From contig JASGJW010000001.1 of NCBI GenBank assembly GCA_047601145.1, forward strand, positions 558,001 through 622,000: a DNA stretch of 64,000 nt, given 5' to 3'. This stretch comes from UBA7672 sp047601145. Its GTDB lineage: Bacteria; Pseudomonadota; Alphaproteobacteria; Caulobacterales; Hyphomonadaceae. The notes beneath the pieces are model-generated. The model worked only from the letters and a program-made list of their open reading frames with translations, was not told the origin of the DNA and did not search any database. The position numbers and the translations under genes were made by a program. Shown one piece after another: positions 1 to 9,083 of the stretch. The first letter of the stretch is position 1. The number at the start of each line of letters is the position of its first letter.

Positions 1-1772
1 TGGCGCGATTCCGCCGGCGGTACCCGCGGGTCGTTCAGCCCCTGCATGATCAGCATCGGCTTGCTGATCTTGCCGACATTGTTGAGCGGTGAGATTTTAT
101 CAAACACCGCCTTCATCTCGGCGACGCGCTCGTCGCCATACTCCGCCCGCCGCTGGTCACGGCGATAGGCTTCGGTGTTGGTGAGGAACGACACCCAGTT
201 GGAAATGCCGTAGCGATCGACGCCGCCGGCAAGCCGGTCCGAATAGTGCGTCATGCAGGCGAGCACCATGTAACCGCCATAGGACTGGCCATAAACGACG
301 ACGCGGCTCGCATCGAGATCAGGCTGCATCTTGATCCAGTCGAGCAGCGCGCCGATGTCCTTCACCGAATCCTCGCGCTTCTCCGCATTGTCGAGCTGCA
401 CGTATTTCTTGCCGTAGCCCGTCGAGCCGCGGACATTCGGCACGATCACTGCCGCGCCGAGTTCATTGACCATCTGCTGGTGGATCGGGTTGAAGCCGGG
501 GCGCGACTGGCCTTCCGGCCCGCCATGAATGTCGATGATCACCGGAACCTTGCCCGCGGCTTTGGGCTTGTAGACGAAGGCCGGCACGGAAAGACCGTCG
601 AACGAGTTGAACCGCACCAGCTTCGGGTCGACCAGCTTGGCTACATCGAGCCCGCCGAGTTCGGAATTGGTCCAGCGGACGAGCTTCGCCGTCTTCACAT
701 CCCACACCCACACGTCGCCCGCGCTCGTCGGCGTCGACAGGCCAATGGCAAGTTTCGAGCCCGCCTTGTTCAGCTTCAGCCCGCTCAGCATGCCCGCCGG
801 CAGTTTCGGCGAAGCCAGCGCCTTGTTGGTCTTCAGGTCCATCAGGTGGACGACCGAATACCCGTCCTCGTTGACCGAATAGGCGATCGTCTTGCCGTCG
901 GCTGACAGGTCGAAGGCTTCCACATCCCATTTGAGGCCCGGCGTCAGCACCGTCTCGGCGCCGGTCGCGATGTTGATTAGCGAGAGATGGATGTTGTCGC
1001 TGTTGCGATCGGTGAGCGCGACAATGCTCCTGGCCTCCGGCAGGAAGACGCCGCCGTCATAGGCGGTCTTCACCCCCGCCGCGATTTCGGTGATTTTCCC
1101 GGTTGCGATGTCGTGCAGGTAGCGTTTCGATTCCGTGACCGAGAGATAGCGCCCCAGCAGCAGCGTCTTGCCGTCTGGCGAAACGTCGAGCGGCTGCACC
1201 GCTCCTGTTCCTTCGAACAACGTCCGCGGCTTGCCTGGCGAGCCAAGATCAACCGCAACGATGTCGGTATCCGGATCGCCCTTGCGCGATACGCCCCAGA
1301 TCGCTGTCTTGCCATCGGGCGTGAACACCAGCCCGAGATTGCGCGTGCCCGGCTCGGTCAGGCGCGTGTCAGCCCCCTTCCCGTCCGACAGGAAAAGTTG
1401 AAACCACTCATCCCCGCCCGTGTCCTTGGAGAACACGAACGACGAGCTTTTCGGCGCGACATGCGCATCCGCGACCGGGTCGTCATAAAAGGTGATCTGC
1501 TGCCGGTCGCCGCCGGCCTTGTCGACATGGTGCAACTGGTTGGTCGCGCCAAACCGTGTGCGGATCAGCATCGAGCCGTCATTCATCCAGTCCGCGAAAT
1601 AGGCTGACCGCGCATTCTGGTAGCGCGCCAGCGAATCCTTCACCGCCTGCGGCGCCTCGGGCACGTTCTCGAAAATCTGGTTGCCCAGCTCACGCTTTTG
1701 CACGGCCTGCGCAAAGGCTGGCGTCGCAAGCGAAACAGCAAACAGAACGGCGGCAAGGCGCGCGAACTTCAT
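1..1772 (-). CDS. S9 family prolyl oligopeptidase-type peptidase (3' end cut by window edge)
   Basis: Reading leftward from an ATG at 1772, about 590 codons remain open to the window edge. The product starts with a Sec signal peptide (MKFARLAAVLFAVSLATPAF), so it is probably periplasmic. The first part reads as a WD/beta-propeller domain. The C-terminal part is an alpha/beta-hydrolase with the nucleophile elbow GQSYGGYM; the serine is about residue 497 (codon near 282-284). NDPRVP near the edge probably carries the catalytic Asp. The catalytic His and the last tens of residues lie outside the window. The family cleaves short peptides after proline or other residues, or acts as an acylaminoacyl-peptidase; the substrate is not readable here. 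It follows purH on the same strand after 54 bases. Confidence 0.9.
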   Translation of the reverse strand, partial: MKFARLAAVLFAVSLATPAFAQAVQKRELGNQIFENVPEAPQAVKDSLARYQNARSAYFADWMNDGSMLIRTRFGATNQLHHVDKAGGDRQQITFYDDPVADAHVAPKSSSFVFSKDTGGDEWFQLFLSDGKGADTRLTEPGTRNLGLVFTPDGKTAIWGVSRKGDPDTDIVAVDLGSPGKPRTLFEGTGAVQPLDVSPDGKTLLLGRYLSVTESKRYLHDIATGKITEIAAGVKTAYDGGVFLPEARSIVALTDRNSDNIHLSLINIATGAETVLTPGLKWDVEAFDLSADGKTIAYSVNEDGYSVVHLMDLKTNKALASPKLPAGMLSGLKLNKAGSKLAIGLSTPTSAGDVWVWDVKTAKLVRWTNSELGGLDVAKLVDPKLVRFNSFDGLSVPAFVYKPKAAGKVPVIIDIHGGPEGQSRPGFNPIHQQMVNELGAAVIVPNVRGSTGYGKKYVQLDNAEKREDSVKDIGALLDWIKMQPDLDASRVVVYGQSYGGYMVLACMTHYSDRLAGGVDRYGISNWVSFLTNTEAYRRDQRRAEYGDERVAEMKAVFDKISPLNNVGKISKPMLIMQGLNDPRVPPAESR

Positions 1773-1826
1773 CTCTTCCTCCCACGAATTGCAGGAGGCT
1801 AACCCACGCGCCGGAGAGGCGGAAGC

Positions 1827-3443
1827 CTAATGCCGGAAGTGGCGCATGCCGGTGAAGACCATGGCGAGATCGGCATCGTCCGCCGCCTTGATGACTTCAT
1901 CGTCGCGCACCGAGCCGCCTGGCTGGATCACAGCGGTAGCCCCAGCCTGCGCCGCCTGCATCAGCCCGTCCGCGAACGGGAAGAAGGCATCCGAGGCGCA
2001 CACCGATCCAATCGTCTGGGGCTCGGCCTTGCCGCCCAGCGCCGCAGCTGCGTCTTCCGCCTTGCGCCGCGCAATGCGGGCCGAATCGACACGCGACATC
2101 TGCCCCGCCCCGATGCCAACGGTGACGCCGTTCTTGGCATAAATGATCGCGTTCGATTTCGTGTGCTTGCAGACGCGGAACGCGAAGATCATGTCGGAAA
2201 TCTCCTGCGCTGTCGGCTGGCGCTTGGTGACCACTTTCAGGTCAGCCGCGCCGATCCGCCCGATGTCGCGATCCTGCACCAGCAGCCCGCCCGCCACTGT
2301 GCGCACCATCACGCCCGCCTGCCCCGGATCGGGCACGCCATCGGTGAGCAGCAGGCGCAGGTTCTTCTTCTTGGCGAAGAACGCCAGCGCCGCCTCATCC
2401 GCCCCCGGCGCGATCACCACCTCGGTGAAGATGTCCGTGATCGCCTCAGCCGTCGGCCCGTCCAGCGGCACGTTCACCGCGATGATCCCGCCGAATGCCG
2501 ACGTCGAATCGCACGCGAACGCGGCTTTGTAGGCCTCGAGCGCTGATTTCCCGGTCGCCACGCCGCACGGGTTGGCGTGCTTGATGATCGCCACCGCCGG
2601 GCCCTGTTTCGGATCGAACTCCGCGACGAGTTCGTAGGCTGCGTCCGTGTCGTTGATATTGTTGTAGCTGAGTTCCTTGCCCTGCACCTGGCGCGCCGTC
2701 AGCACGCCCGCGCGTTTCTCGGGACCTGCATAGACGACCGCCTTCTGGTGCGGGTTCTCGCCATAACGGAGCGTCTGCTGCAATTTCCCGCCAAAGGCGC
2801 GCCAATCGCCCGCCTCTTCGCCCAGCTGCTTCCAGTACCACTCGCTGATGGCCGCATCGTAAGCGGCCGTCCGCGCATAGGTTTTCGCCGCCAGCCGCCG
2901 CCGCAGGTTCAGCGTGACGCCGCCCGCCTCCATCTCCGCGATCGCTGCATCGACGTCGGCGCCATCCGTGCAGACCGCCACGAAGTCCGCATTCTTCGAC
3001 GCCGCGCGCAGCATCGCCGGCCCGCCAATGTCGATGTTCTCGATGCAGTCATCGAACCCCGCGCCCGCCTGCACCGTCGCCTCGAACGGGTAGAGATTGA
3101 TCCAGACGAGGTCGATCGGCTCGATGCCATGATCGCTTGCATCCTTCGCGTGCGTGGCGAGGTCGCGGCGATAGAGCAGTCCGCCGTGCACCTTCGGATG
3201 CAGCGTCTTCACCCGGCCATCCATCATCTCTGGAAAGCCGGTGAGATCCGCGACATCGCGAACCTTCAATCCCGCATCCTTGAGCGCCTTGGACGTTCCC
3301 CCGGTCGACACCAGGTCAACACCGAGCGCCGCAAGTTTCTTCGCCCGCTCCACCAGCCCCGTCTTGTCCGAAACAGAGATAAGCACGCGCTTCACCGCGA
3401 CACGGTCGGGCACGTTTTTCGGGGCGGCTTTGGGGGGCGACAT
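1827..3443 (-). CDS. purH: Bifunctional AICAR formyltransferase / IMP cyclohydrolase
   Basis: Catalyses the last two steps of de novo IMP synthesis: formyl transfer from 10-formyl-THF to AICAR, then ring closure. The 538 residues match the family length. The N-terminal MGS-like cyclohydrolase domain begins with VLISVSDKTG and contains STGGT and KTLHPKVHGG. The AICAR transformylase domain follows, with LRYGENPHQ, LSYNNINDTDAAYEL and the signature KHANPCGVA, and the protein ends in the usual ..GMRHFRH. The ORF starts MSPPKAAPK at 3443; a start some codons downstream is possible. Cytoplasmic. Its neighbours are not purine genes, so it is probably transcribed from its own promoter in 3444-3538. 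Confidence 0.97.
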   Translation of the reverse strand: MSPPKAAPKNVPDRVAVKRVLISVSDKTGLVERAKKLAALGVDLVSTGGTSKALKDAGLKVRDVADLTGFPEMMDGRVKTLHPKVHGGLLYRRDLATHAKDASDHGIEPIDLVWINLYPFEATVQAGAGFDDCIENIDIGGPAMLRAASKNADFVAVCTDGADVDAAIAEMEAGGVTLNLRRRLAAKTYARTAAYDAAISEWYWKQLGEEAGDWRAFGGKLQQTLRYGENPHQKAVVYAGPEKRAGVLTARQVQGKELSYNNINDTDAAYELVAEFDPKQGPAVAIIKHANPCGVATGKSALEAYKAAFACDSTSAFGGIIAVNVPLDGPTAEAITDIFTEVVIAPGADEAALAFFAKKKNLRLLLTDGVPDPGQAGVMVRTVAGGLLVQDRDIGRIGAADLKVVTKRQPTAQEISDMIFAFRVCKHTKSNAIIYAKNGVTVGIGAGQMSRVDSARIARRKAEDAAAALGGKAEPQTIGSVCASDAFFPFADGLMQAAQAGATAVIQPGGSVRDDEVIKAADDADLAMVFTGMRHFRH

Positions 3444-3538
3444 GTCGAGATGGCTCCAGCGCTGGCTGGGCGCCCGATAGCATCAGGACGGCTGTCTTGA
3501 AACCGTTAAACTTGCCGCATTCGGTGAGGGTTCGCGCC

Positions 3539-3817
3539 CTAGCGCGTCATCTCGAAATTCTGCCAGTCCAGCTGGGCGCCGAAAGCCTGCCAGGCGTCTT
3601 CGAGGCCCGTCGCCTCGACCTGCGCCCACAGCTTCCGGATCGCGGCCGAATCACCGCTGACGAGGAACATGGCGGCCCCGCGATCAACGGAAAGTTCGCT
3701 GGCTTCAAGGCTTGCGCCGCTCCTGTCGATCGCCTCGAGCGTGCGGCGGACAAGCTCGTCCTGCCTCTCGCTGTCGCAATAGGGTTCGCCTTCGAACATG
3801 AGCACGCGCATTTCCAT
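3539..3817 (-). CDS. Hypothetical small protein (about 92 aa)
   Basis: A small acidic, soluble-looking protein beginning MEMRVLMFEGEPYC and ending WQNFEMTR. No signal peptide, membrane segment or familiar motif is seen. It fills the gap between purH and the CapD-like gene on the same strand. The frame stays open upstream to 3862, but Met at 3817 (or Met at 3811, preceded by GGAA) gives a more natural N-terminus. The ribosome binding site is weak in either case, so both the start and the reality of the gene are only moderately supported. Confidence 0.5.
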   Translation of the reverse strand: MEMRVLMFEGEPYCDSERQDELVRRTLEAIDRSGASLEASELSVDRGAAMFLVSGDSAAIRKLWAQVEATGLEDAWQAFGAQLDWQNFEMTR

Positions 3818-3881
3818 TATCGGAAGATGGCGTCGGCCCGGCCGCTGATCAATACCCGGCAATACCCTGGAATAGTCGACC

Positions 3882-5789
3882 CTAGTGAACCTGCGCGGCA
3901 GGTTCGCCCCAGGCGTCTTCCGTGAACAGTTCCGGCGCGAGGGCCTTCATCATGGACAGGGAAGCCTGCGGGTCACGGCGGGCGGCGTAGGAGACGATTG
4001 CGTCGAGCCGCGCCTGCACTTCCGCGATCGGCGGCGAGCCATTGTTGGTGACTTCCAGCACGCCATCGACGGCCGTGTCCTGCACCTGCTCGCGCTCGTA
4101 GAACACCGTCTCGGTCAGCTTCTCGCCCGGACGCGGACCCGTCACGCGGATGAGGATGTCCTGGCCCGGCGTCAGACCCTTCATGCGGATCATCTTTTCG
4201 GCCAGTTCGATCACGCGCACCGGCTCGCCCATGTCGAGTACGTAGAGCGTCGCCTCTTCCGATTCCGACTTCGCAGACATGGCCGCCGCCTGCAGCACCA
4301 GCGCGGAGGCTTCCTCCACACTCATGAAATAGCGCGTCATGTCCGGGTGCGTGACCGTCACCGGCCCGCCATCCGCGATCTGCTTCTCGAACAGCGGCGC
4401 CACCGATCCCTTCGATCCCAGCACGTTGCCGAAACGCACGAGCGAGAAGCGTGTATGCGGCGCCGTCGGAGCGAAGGCCTGGATGAAGAGTTCCGCCGCC
4501 CGCTTGGTTGCGCCCATCACGTTGGTGGGGTTCACGGCCTTGTCGGTCGAGATGAAGGTGAACGCCTTGACGCCAAGCGCGGCCGCGATTGTCGCACAGC
4601 GCCGCGCGCCCAGCACGTTGGTAAGGATCGCCTCGTTGGGATTGAGCTCCATCAGCGGCACGTGCTTCAGCGCCGCCGCGTGGATCACCAGGTCTGGCTC
4701 CGCCTCGCGCATCGCCTGCTCGAGCCGGATCTCGTCGCGCACATCGCCGATGATCATGCGACGCACCACGTTCGGATAAGACCGGCTCAGCTCCTGGTCG
4801 ATCTCGAAAACGTTGAATTCGGAAGCGTCATAGATCGTCAGTTCCGACGGTCCCAGCGCCGCGCACTGGCGCGCCAGCTCCCCGCCGATCGTGCCGCCGC
4901 CGCCCGTGATGAACACGCGCGCGCCCGACACAAGCTCGGCCACCGGCGCCATGTCGAGACGCCGCTCGGGACGTGCGAGAAGATCGGCCGGACGGATCTG
5001 CTCCAGCATCGCCTTCGCGCCGATGCGCAGCAGCGTCGCCTTGCGCGCCGAGGCAACTGCGAGCGCCGCATCCATCGTGCGCCTGTCTTCCGGCGGCGCC
5101 GCAATCGCGATCCACGGCAGTTCGCCGAAGCGCGCCGTATAGTGGTCGAACAGCGTAGCCAGCTGGTCGATGCCGCCCATCACCTGCACGCCTTCGATGT
5201 CACGCCCGAGATGCTGGCCGGATGTCTCGACGATGCCGATGCAGCGGATCGGCGGGCCGGACGGCGACTTGCGAGCGGCGCGCAGGGCCTCGGCGACATG
5301 GCCGGCCGGGCCTACCACCAGCGCGCGCGGCGCAAAGGGCGGTTCGCGGCGCAGGATGGCGATCAGGTCGCCGGTCGCCCGGCCCCGCGCCCACAGGCGC
5401 ACAACCATGAGGAGAGCCAGCCAGATCGGGAATTCCAGATAGATCGAGGTGAGCGGATAGTCCTGCAGGGTCTTGGCGAGGATCAGGATCGGCAGCGACA
5501 TCAGGTTCGCGAGCGCGACACCCTGGAAGATGCGGACCACGTCCCGGAGCGATGTATGGCGCCAGACCTGCCGGTGGACGCCGCGCAGCCAGAGCGAGAA
5601 CGCCGCCGCCACGCCGAATGCGATCGCGACGAAGACGTCGAGCCAGTTCGGTGCGCCAGCGCCCGAGAAATAGTAGATAATCTGCGGCGCGAGATACATC
5701 GCCACCATGCCGGTGACGACGTCATAGCCAAAGCACATGGCCTTGGCCTCGATGGCCGCCCGCCGGGCGGAACTCTCGACGTTACTCAC
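3882..5789 (-). CDS. Membrane-anchored nucleoside-diphosphate-sugar 4,6-dehydratase (CapD/WbpM/PglF type)
   Basis: A 635-residue inner-membrane enzyme of polysaccharide or glycan precursor synthesis. About four N-terminal membrane segments are followed by a CoA-binding-like middle domain and a C-terminal SDR domain. The dinucleotide motif TGGGGTIGGE lies near residue 293. The active-site stretch STDKAVNPTNVMGATKR lies near 410-425; Met replaces the usual catalytic Tyr, as is typical of the large WbpM/PglF dehydratases (UDP-GlcNAc 4,6-dehydratase). I chose the GTG at 5789: it overlaps the TGA of the heparinase gene (GTGA) and has GGGGGAGAG upstream. The longer frame from 5834 would overlap that gene. 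Translational coupling suggests both work on the same glycan. Confidence 0.9.
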   Translation of the reverse strand: MSNVESSARRAAIEAKAMCFGYDVVTGMVAMYLAPQIIYYFSGAGAPNWLDVFVAIAFGVAAAFSLWLRGVHRQVWRHTSLRDVVRIFQGVALANLMSLPILILAKTLQDYPLTSIYLEFPIWLALLMVVRLWARGRATGDLIAILRREPPFAPRALVVGPAGHVAEALRAARKSPSGPPIRCIGIVETSGQHLGRDIEGVQVMGGIDQLATLFDHYTARFGELPWIAIAAPPEDRRTMDAALAVASARKATLLRIGAKAMLEQIRPADLLARPERRLDMAPVAELVSGARVFITGGGGTIGGELARQCAALGPSELTIYDASEFNVFEIDQELSRSYPNVVRRMIIGDVRDEIRLEQAMREAEPDLVIHAAALKHVPLMELNPNEAILTNVLGARRCATIAAALGVKAFTFISTDKAVNPTNVMGATKRAAELFIQAFAPTAPHTRFSLVRFGNVLGSKGSVAPLFEKQIADGGPVTVTHPDMTRYFMSVEEASALVLQAAAMSAKSESEEATLYVLDMGEPVRVIELAEKMIRMKGLTPGQDILIRVTGPRPGEKLTETVFYEREQVQDTAVDGVLEVTNNGSPPIAEVQARLDAIVSYAARRDPQASLSMMKALAPELFTEDAWGEPAAQVH

Positions 5790-7534
5790 GCACTCTCCCC
5801 CTGAACGCTGGGTTCGATTCTCGACAGCGCCCACCTGACCCGGTTCGGCGCCTGAGACCCGTCAGCCCCAGGATCAGCTACTCCCCGGATGACCAGCTGC
5901 TTTGTCTTGCGCGCTGGCTCCGATCCCCAGTAACGCGAATTTTCGACGGAAAGCAAAGTCTCACTGCGGAATCTCCAGACACGCTGACGCGCAGGTAAAC
6001 CTAGGAAAACGGTCCTATCGTCTGGACCATCCGCCAGCTGAACGTCCGGATGCAGATGAAAACGTATCTCGAACGGAATGAGGCCCGTGGCGAAGGGCGA
6101 GGCGGCTTCGGACATGGGTCGGGAAAGGCTGTCCTCACCCGTGATGCGCCCGCCATTCATGGCCACGTACAGTCTCCGCCGATAGATCAGGCCGTGCCGG
6201 ACGCGCCAGCCGCCATGCTGCCCCTCGAGTAGATACTGGTCCCCCTCTTCCATCCGGCGAATCGCCAGCTGCGCAGGACCTTCAGGCGCACGTACGCCTG
6301 TCACAGGGTCGACCGTGAATACCGCCGAATCCTCACCGTTCAGCGACAACACCGAATGTGCAGCAGTTCGCCGCGCCGCATCACGCAGCATCGGTTCAAG
6401 ATCAGGGTTGGCCCCACAGGAGGTGATGATCCGTTCCGGCCCGTCATCGACCGTCAGCCCCAGCGCACCGGCATGAGCATGTCCGCCATAGGGACGTTCC
6501 GGCCCCGGACCAGCATCGAGATAGACGGTGAGCCCCTCGGCCTGCACGCGCTGGTAGGCCGAGATGCGTGCGAACGCGAATTTCGAATTGACCGCTCCAT
6601 GCGGGCGCAGCGCCGCCTTCGCGATGCCGTTGGCGGAATCGCCGCCTCCATTGGCGGGGAGCAATCCGCCATCGGCTTCCTGGAAGAAGGACAGCATCGC
6701 CGCCATGCGCGGCTGCAGCTTGGTAAGGAAGGCCGGCGCGTTGTGACCAAGGCGCAGGAGATGCTCCTCGACCGTCTGGATGTCGATCATCGCCTCGGCG
6801 AGGGCTTCCGGGCTGCGGCTGACATGGCCGCCATCGGCGAGGATCTGCGCGCCGCACTCGGCCTCCAGCATGCCAAGCCCGGTGTCCAGCATCCTGCGTC
6901 CGTCCTCGTTCGCAAACGCCGCGCCCGACAGGCACAGCGCCACCGCGATACGGAAGCGCGCGACCGGATCTGTCTCCTCGGGCGCCGAGAAGTGCAGGTG
7001 CCGCACTTGCCGTCCTAGCGTCTCCAGTAGATTCGCCCGCGCTTCCCCCTCCAGCGGCCCGAACAGCCACGGGCCGGCGCAGAGCCAGTTGATCAGCCGG
7101 TCCGCCGTGATCGAAAGCCGCCAGGCGAAGTTCTCCCACTTCCCGTAGGCGTTGGACCACGTCACCACCAGCGCCCGCGCGCGCATCTCCCCGCCCGGCC
7201 CGTGGGCTGCGACATCGCGCAGCCAGTGGAAGCGATGGATGCGGTCGGCGAAGTGCAGTGAGGGAAATTCCGGCACCCATGGCGCATGATCAGGCGGCGT
7301 TTCGATGTGCGCCGCCCCGAACTTCCACTTGCCCGAAAGGATCGCCTCGCCGCGCGCCCGGTTCGGCGGACGGTTGTCTTTCGGCAGCGCCGCAAGTCCC
7401 GTCGGTCCCGGTCCCGATATGCGCAGGCGATGCACCGGCGAGACGTTGATCGCCATGCCCGACTTGCCGGTCAGCTCAAGCCACTGCGCATCCTCGGCTT
7501 CGCGCCCCGAAGGGCCAAGGGGCGGGAGCGACAT
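5786..7534 (-). CDS. Heparinase II/III family protein
   Basis: A 582-residue protein with the two-part architecture of heparinase II/III polysaccharide lyases. An N-terminal alpha/alpha-toroid contains WSNAYGKWENFAWRLS and RSPEALAEA. The C-terminal beta-sandwich contains the conserved YGGHAHAGALGL segment. The family cleaves uronic-acid polysaccharides; in alphaproteobacteria such genes often sit near cell-envelope or exopolysaccharide genes, and here it overlaps a CapD-type dehydratase. The ATG at 7534 is preceded by GAGGGGAG and lies 7 bases after the rpe stop. The open frame reaching 7624 inside rpe is ignored. No clear signal peptide is seen, so export is uncertain. Confidence 0.88.
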   Translation of the reverse strand: MSLPPLGPSGREAEDAQWLELTGKSGMAINVSPVHRLRISGPGPTGLAALPKDNRPPNRARGEAILSGKWKFGAAHIETPPDHAPWVPEFPSLHFADRIHRFHWLRDVAAHGPGGEMRARALVVTWSNAYGKWENFAWRLSITADRLINWLCAGPWLFGPLEGEARANLLETLGRQVRHLHFSAPEETDPVARFRIAVALCLSGAAFANEDGRRMLDTGLGMLEAECGAQILADGGHVSRSPEALAEAMIDIQTVEEHLLRLGHNAPAFLTKLQPRMAAMLSFFQEADGGLLPANGGGDSANGIAKAALRPHGAVNSKFAFARISAYQRVQAEGLTVYLDAGPGPERPYGGHAHAGALGLTVDDGPERIITSCGANPDLEPMLRDAARRTAAHSVLSLNGEDSAVFTVDPVTGVRAPEGPAQLAIRRMEEGDQYLLEGQHGGWRVRHGLIYRRRLYVAMNGGRITGEDSLSRPMSEAASPFATGLIPFEIRFHLHPDVQLADGPDDRTVFLGLPARQRVWRFRSETLLSVENSRYWGSEPARKTKQLVIRGVADPGADGSQAPNRVRWALSRIEPSVQGESA

Positions 7535-7541
7535 GCTCCCC

Positions 7542-8210
7542 TCACCCGTGCTTCGCGGTGCGGATCGCCTTGATGGCGCTTGCGTAGTTGGCCGGGCCCT
7601 TCCCGAACACCGCCGAGCCCGCAACCAGCGCGCTAGCCCCCGCTGCGATCACCCTGCCCGCATTCTCCGGCACGACCCCGCCATCCACTTCGAGAATGGT
7701 CTTGAGGTTCGCCCGGTCCAGCTTCTTGCGGATCGCCTCGATCTTGCGGAGCTGGCTGTCGATGAATTTCTGCCCGCCGAAGCCCGGGTTCACGCTCATC
7801 ACCAGGATGAGGTCGAGCTCTTCCAGCACCGGGTCCAGCACATCCGCCGGCGTCGACGGATTGAGCGCTGCGCCCGTCTTCTTGCCGAGCTTCCTGATGA
7901 CCTGCAGCGTGCGATGGAAGTGCGGCCCCGCCTCCGGATGCGCCGTGATGATGTCCGCCCCCGCCGCCGCGAACGCCTCCAGGTACGGATCGACCGGCGC
8001 GATCATCAGGTGGACGTCGAACGGCTTCTTCGTATGCGGCCGCAGCTTCTCGATCACGCCCGGCCCGATCGAGATGTTGGGAACGAAATGCCCGTCCATG
8101 ACGTCGACATGGATCATGTCTGCGCCTGCCTCATCGACGGCGCGTATTTCCTCGCCCAGACGGGCAAAGTCCGCCGCCAGAATCGAAGGCGATATCAGGA
8201 CATCCGACAT
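7542..8210 (-). CDS. rpe: Ribulose-phosphate 3-epimerase
   Basis: Interconverts ribulose-5-phosphate and xylulose-5-phosphate in the pentose phosphate and Calvin-type pathways. The 222 residues form a TIM barrel with the family signatures: SPSILAADFARLGEEI at the N-terminus, HVDVMDGHFVPN with metal-ligand His/Asp, MSVNPGFGGQKFI, and VDGGV near the C-terminus. The ATG at 8210 gives the canonical N-terminus MSDVLISPSILAADF; the frame extends upstream to 8288 but not with family-like sequence. It is the first gene of a minus-strand set rpe - heparinase - CapD. Confidence 0.97.
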   Translation of the reverse strand: MSDVLISPSILAADFARLGEEIRAVDEAGADMIHVDVMDGHFVPNISIGPGVIEKLRPHTKKPFDVHLMIAPVDPYLEAFAAAGADIITAHPEAGPHFHRTLQVIRKLGKKTGAALNPSTPADVLDPVLEELDLILVMSVNPGFGGQKFIDSQLRKIEAIRKKLDRANLKTILEVDGGVVPENAGRVIAAGASALVAGSAVFGKGPANYASAIKAIRTAKHG

Positions 8211-8290
8211 GGAACCCGGCCTAGCAGCGGGCCCATGCACGCGCAAGGCGAACTCCGGGTCAGGTCCGGCCAAAAGCCCATTACGCAAAT

Positions 8291-8321
8291 GAAAACCGCC
8301 CGGAGGGTTGCTCCGGGCGGC
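8291..8321 (-). terminator. Rho-independent terminator after the glycine-zipper lipoprotein gene
   Basis: On the minus strand a GC-rich stem (GCCGCCCGGAG pairing with CTCCGGGCGG) with a short loop is followed by a T run (TTTTC). It lies about 40 bases past the stop codon at 8361 and separates that gene from rpe. Confidence 0.8.
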
Positions 8322-8360
8322 TTCGAAATATCGATACCTGACAGAACCCGATAACGGGCC

Positions 8361-8897
8361 CTAGTAGTAGGACGCGTTCTGCGGGATCACGCGGGCGCGC
8401 TCGCCGTATTCGATCAGCACGGGCGTGCCGGCCGGGATGGGGCCTGCGCCCGCCTGGGTGATCGAGACCAGCTCGCCATTGCGCAGGCGGACCGTGTAGG
8501 CGAAGCCGTCCTGGGCCGTGGCCGAATTGCCGATGGCATTGCCGATCACGCCGCCGAGGATCGCGCCGCCGATGGCGCCGGCCGTGTTGGCCTTGTCGCC
8601 GCCGCCGAGTTCGGAACCTGCGAGGCCGCCGAGCGCTGCTCCGGCCAGCGTGCCGACGCCCGTGCTCTTCTGCGAACCTTCGATCCTGATCGGGCGGGCG
8701 TTGACGACCGTGCCTTCATCGACGCGGGAGACCATGCCCACCGAGCCGCGCTCATAGGTGTTGGCGCCGAGGCCGCTGGCGCAGCCGGCGAGAGCCGTCG
8801 CGAGCACCGCGAACGCAACGGCGAAAGCTTTCTGGGGTTTGGCGACCGTCATCGCGAGGTCCGCCACTGAAGTCTTGCTGAACGACGAGCCGTCCAT
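8361..8897 (-). CDS. Glycine-zipper outer-membrane lipoprotein (SlyB/Rickettsia 17 kDa antigen-like)
   Basis: 178 residues. A lipobox (LAGC near residue 39) follows a hydrophobic stretch. Glycine-zipper repeats come next (GTLAGAALGGLAGSELGGG and AGAIGGAILGGVIGNAIGN), then a C-terminal domain ending RVIPQNASYY. Proteins of this type sit in the outer membrane and affect envelope integrity; the exact role is unknown. The ATG at 8897 has AGGAG 8 bases upstream; an internal Met at 8852 would give a more typical lipoprotein signal. It is monocistronic, with a terminator behind it and an 11-bp-period direct repeat (8971-8990) in its promoter region. Confidence 0.85.
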   Translation of the reverse strand: MDGSSFSKTSVADLAMTVAKPQKAFAVAFAVLATALAGCASGLGANTYERGSVGMVSRVDEGTVVNARPIRIEGSQKSTGVGTLAGAALGGLAGSELGGGDKANTAGAIGGAILGGVIGNAIGNSATAQDGFAYTVRLRNGELVSITQAGAGPIPAGTPVLIEYGERARVIPQNASYY

Positions 8898-8970
8898 GAT
8901 GCACTCCTGCCGGGACAGGTATTGTTATGGGGAGGTCCCCGTCCCTTAGACCTTACTTATACATTGCCGA

Positions 8971-8990
8971 CCTGAACCCTGCCTGAACCC
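8971..8990. promoter_or_regulatory. Tandem direct repeat with 11-bp period upstream of lipoprotein gene
   Basis: CCTGAACCC occurs twice with its TGAA cores exactly 11 bases apart (8973 and 8984), about 75 bases upstream of the lipoprotein start at 8897. On the gene's own strand it reads GGGTTCAGGCAGGGTTCAGG. Direct half-sites one helical turn apart are typical of OmpR/PhoB-type response regulators; the regulator is not identifiable here. Confidence 0.45.
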
Positions 8991-9083
8991 AATCGTCTGG
9001 TTTCGTTGCTTCTCGGAGGCAGGATTGTGACTTTCTCGCCCGCTTTCACGGCCGGTTTGTCGCAACTTGGAATGGGGATCGGC

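Noticed and set aside
3885..5804. 639-residue plus-strand open frame
   Set aside because: Antisense of the CapD-like gene in a GC-rich region; Arg/His-rich shadow without domains.
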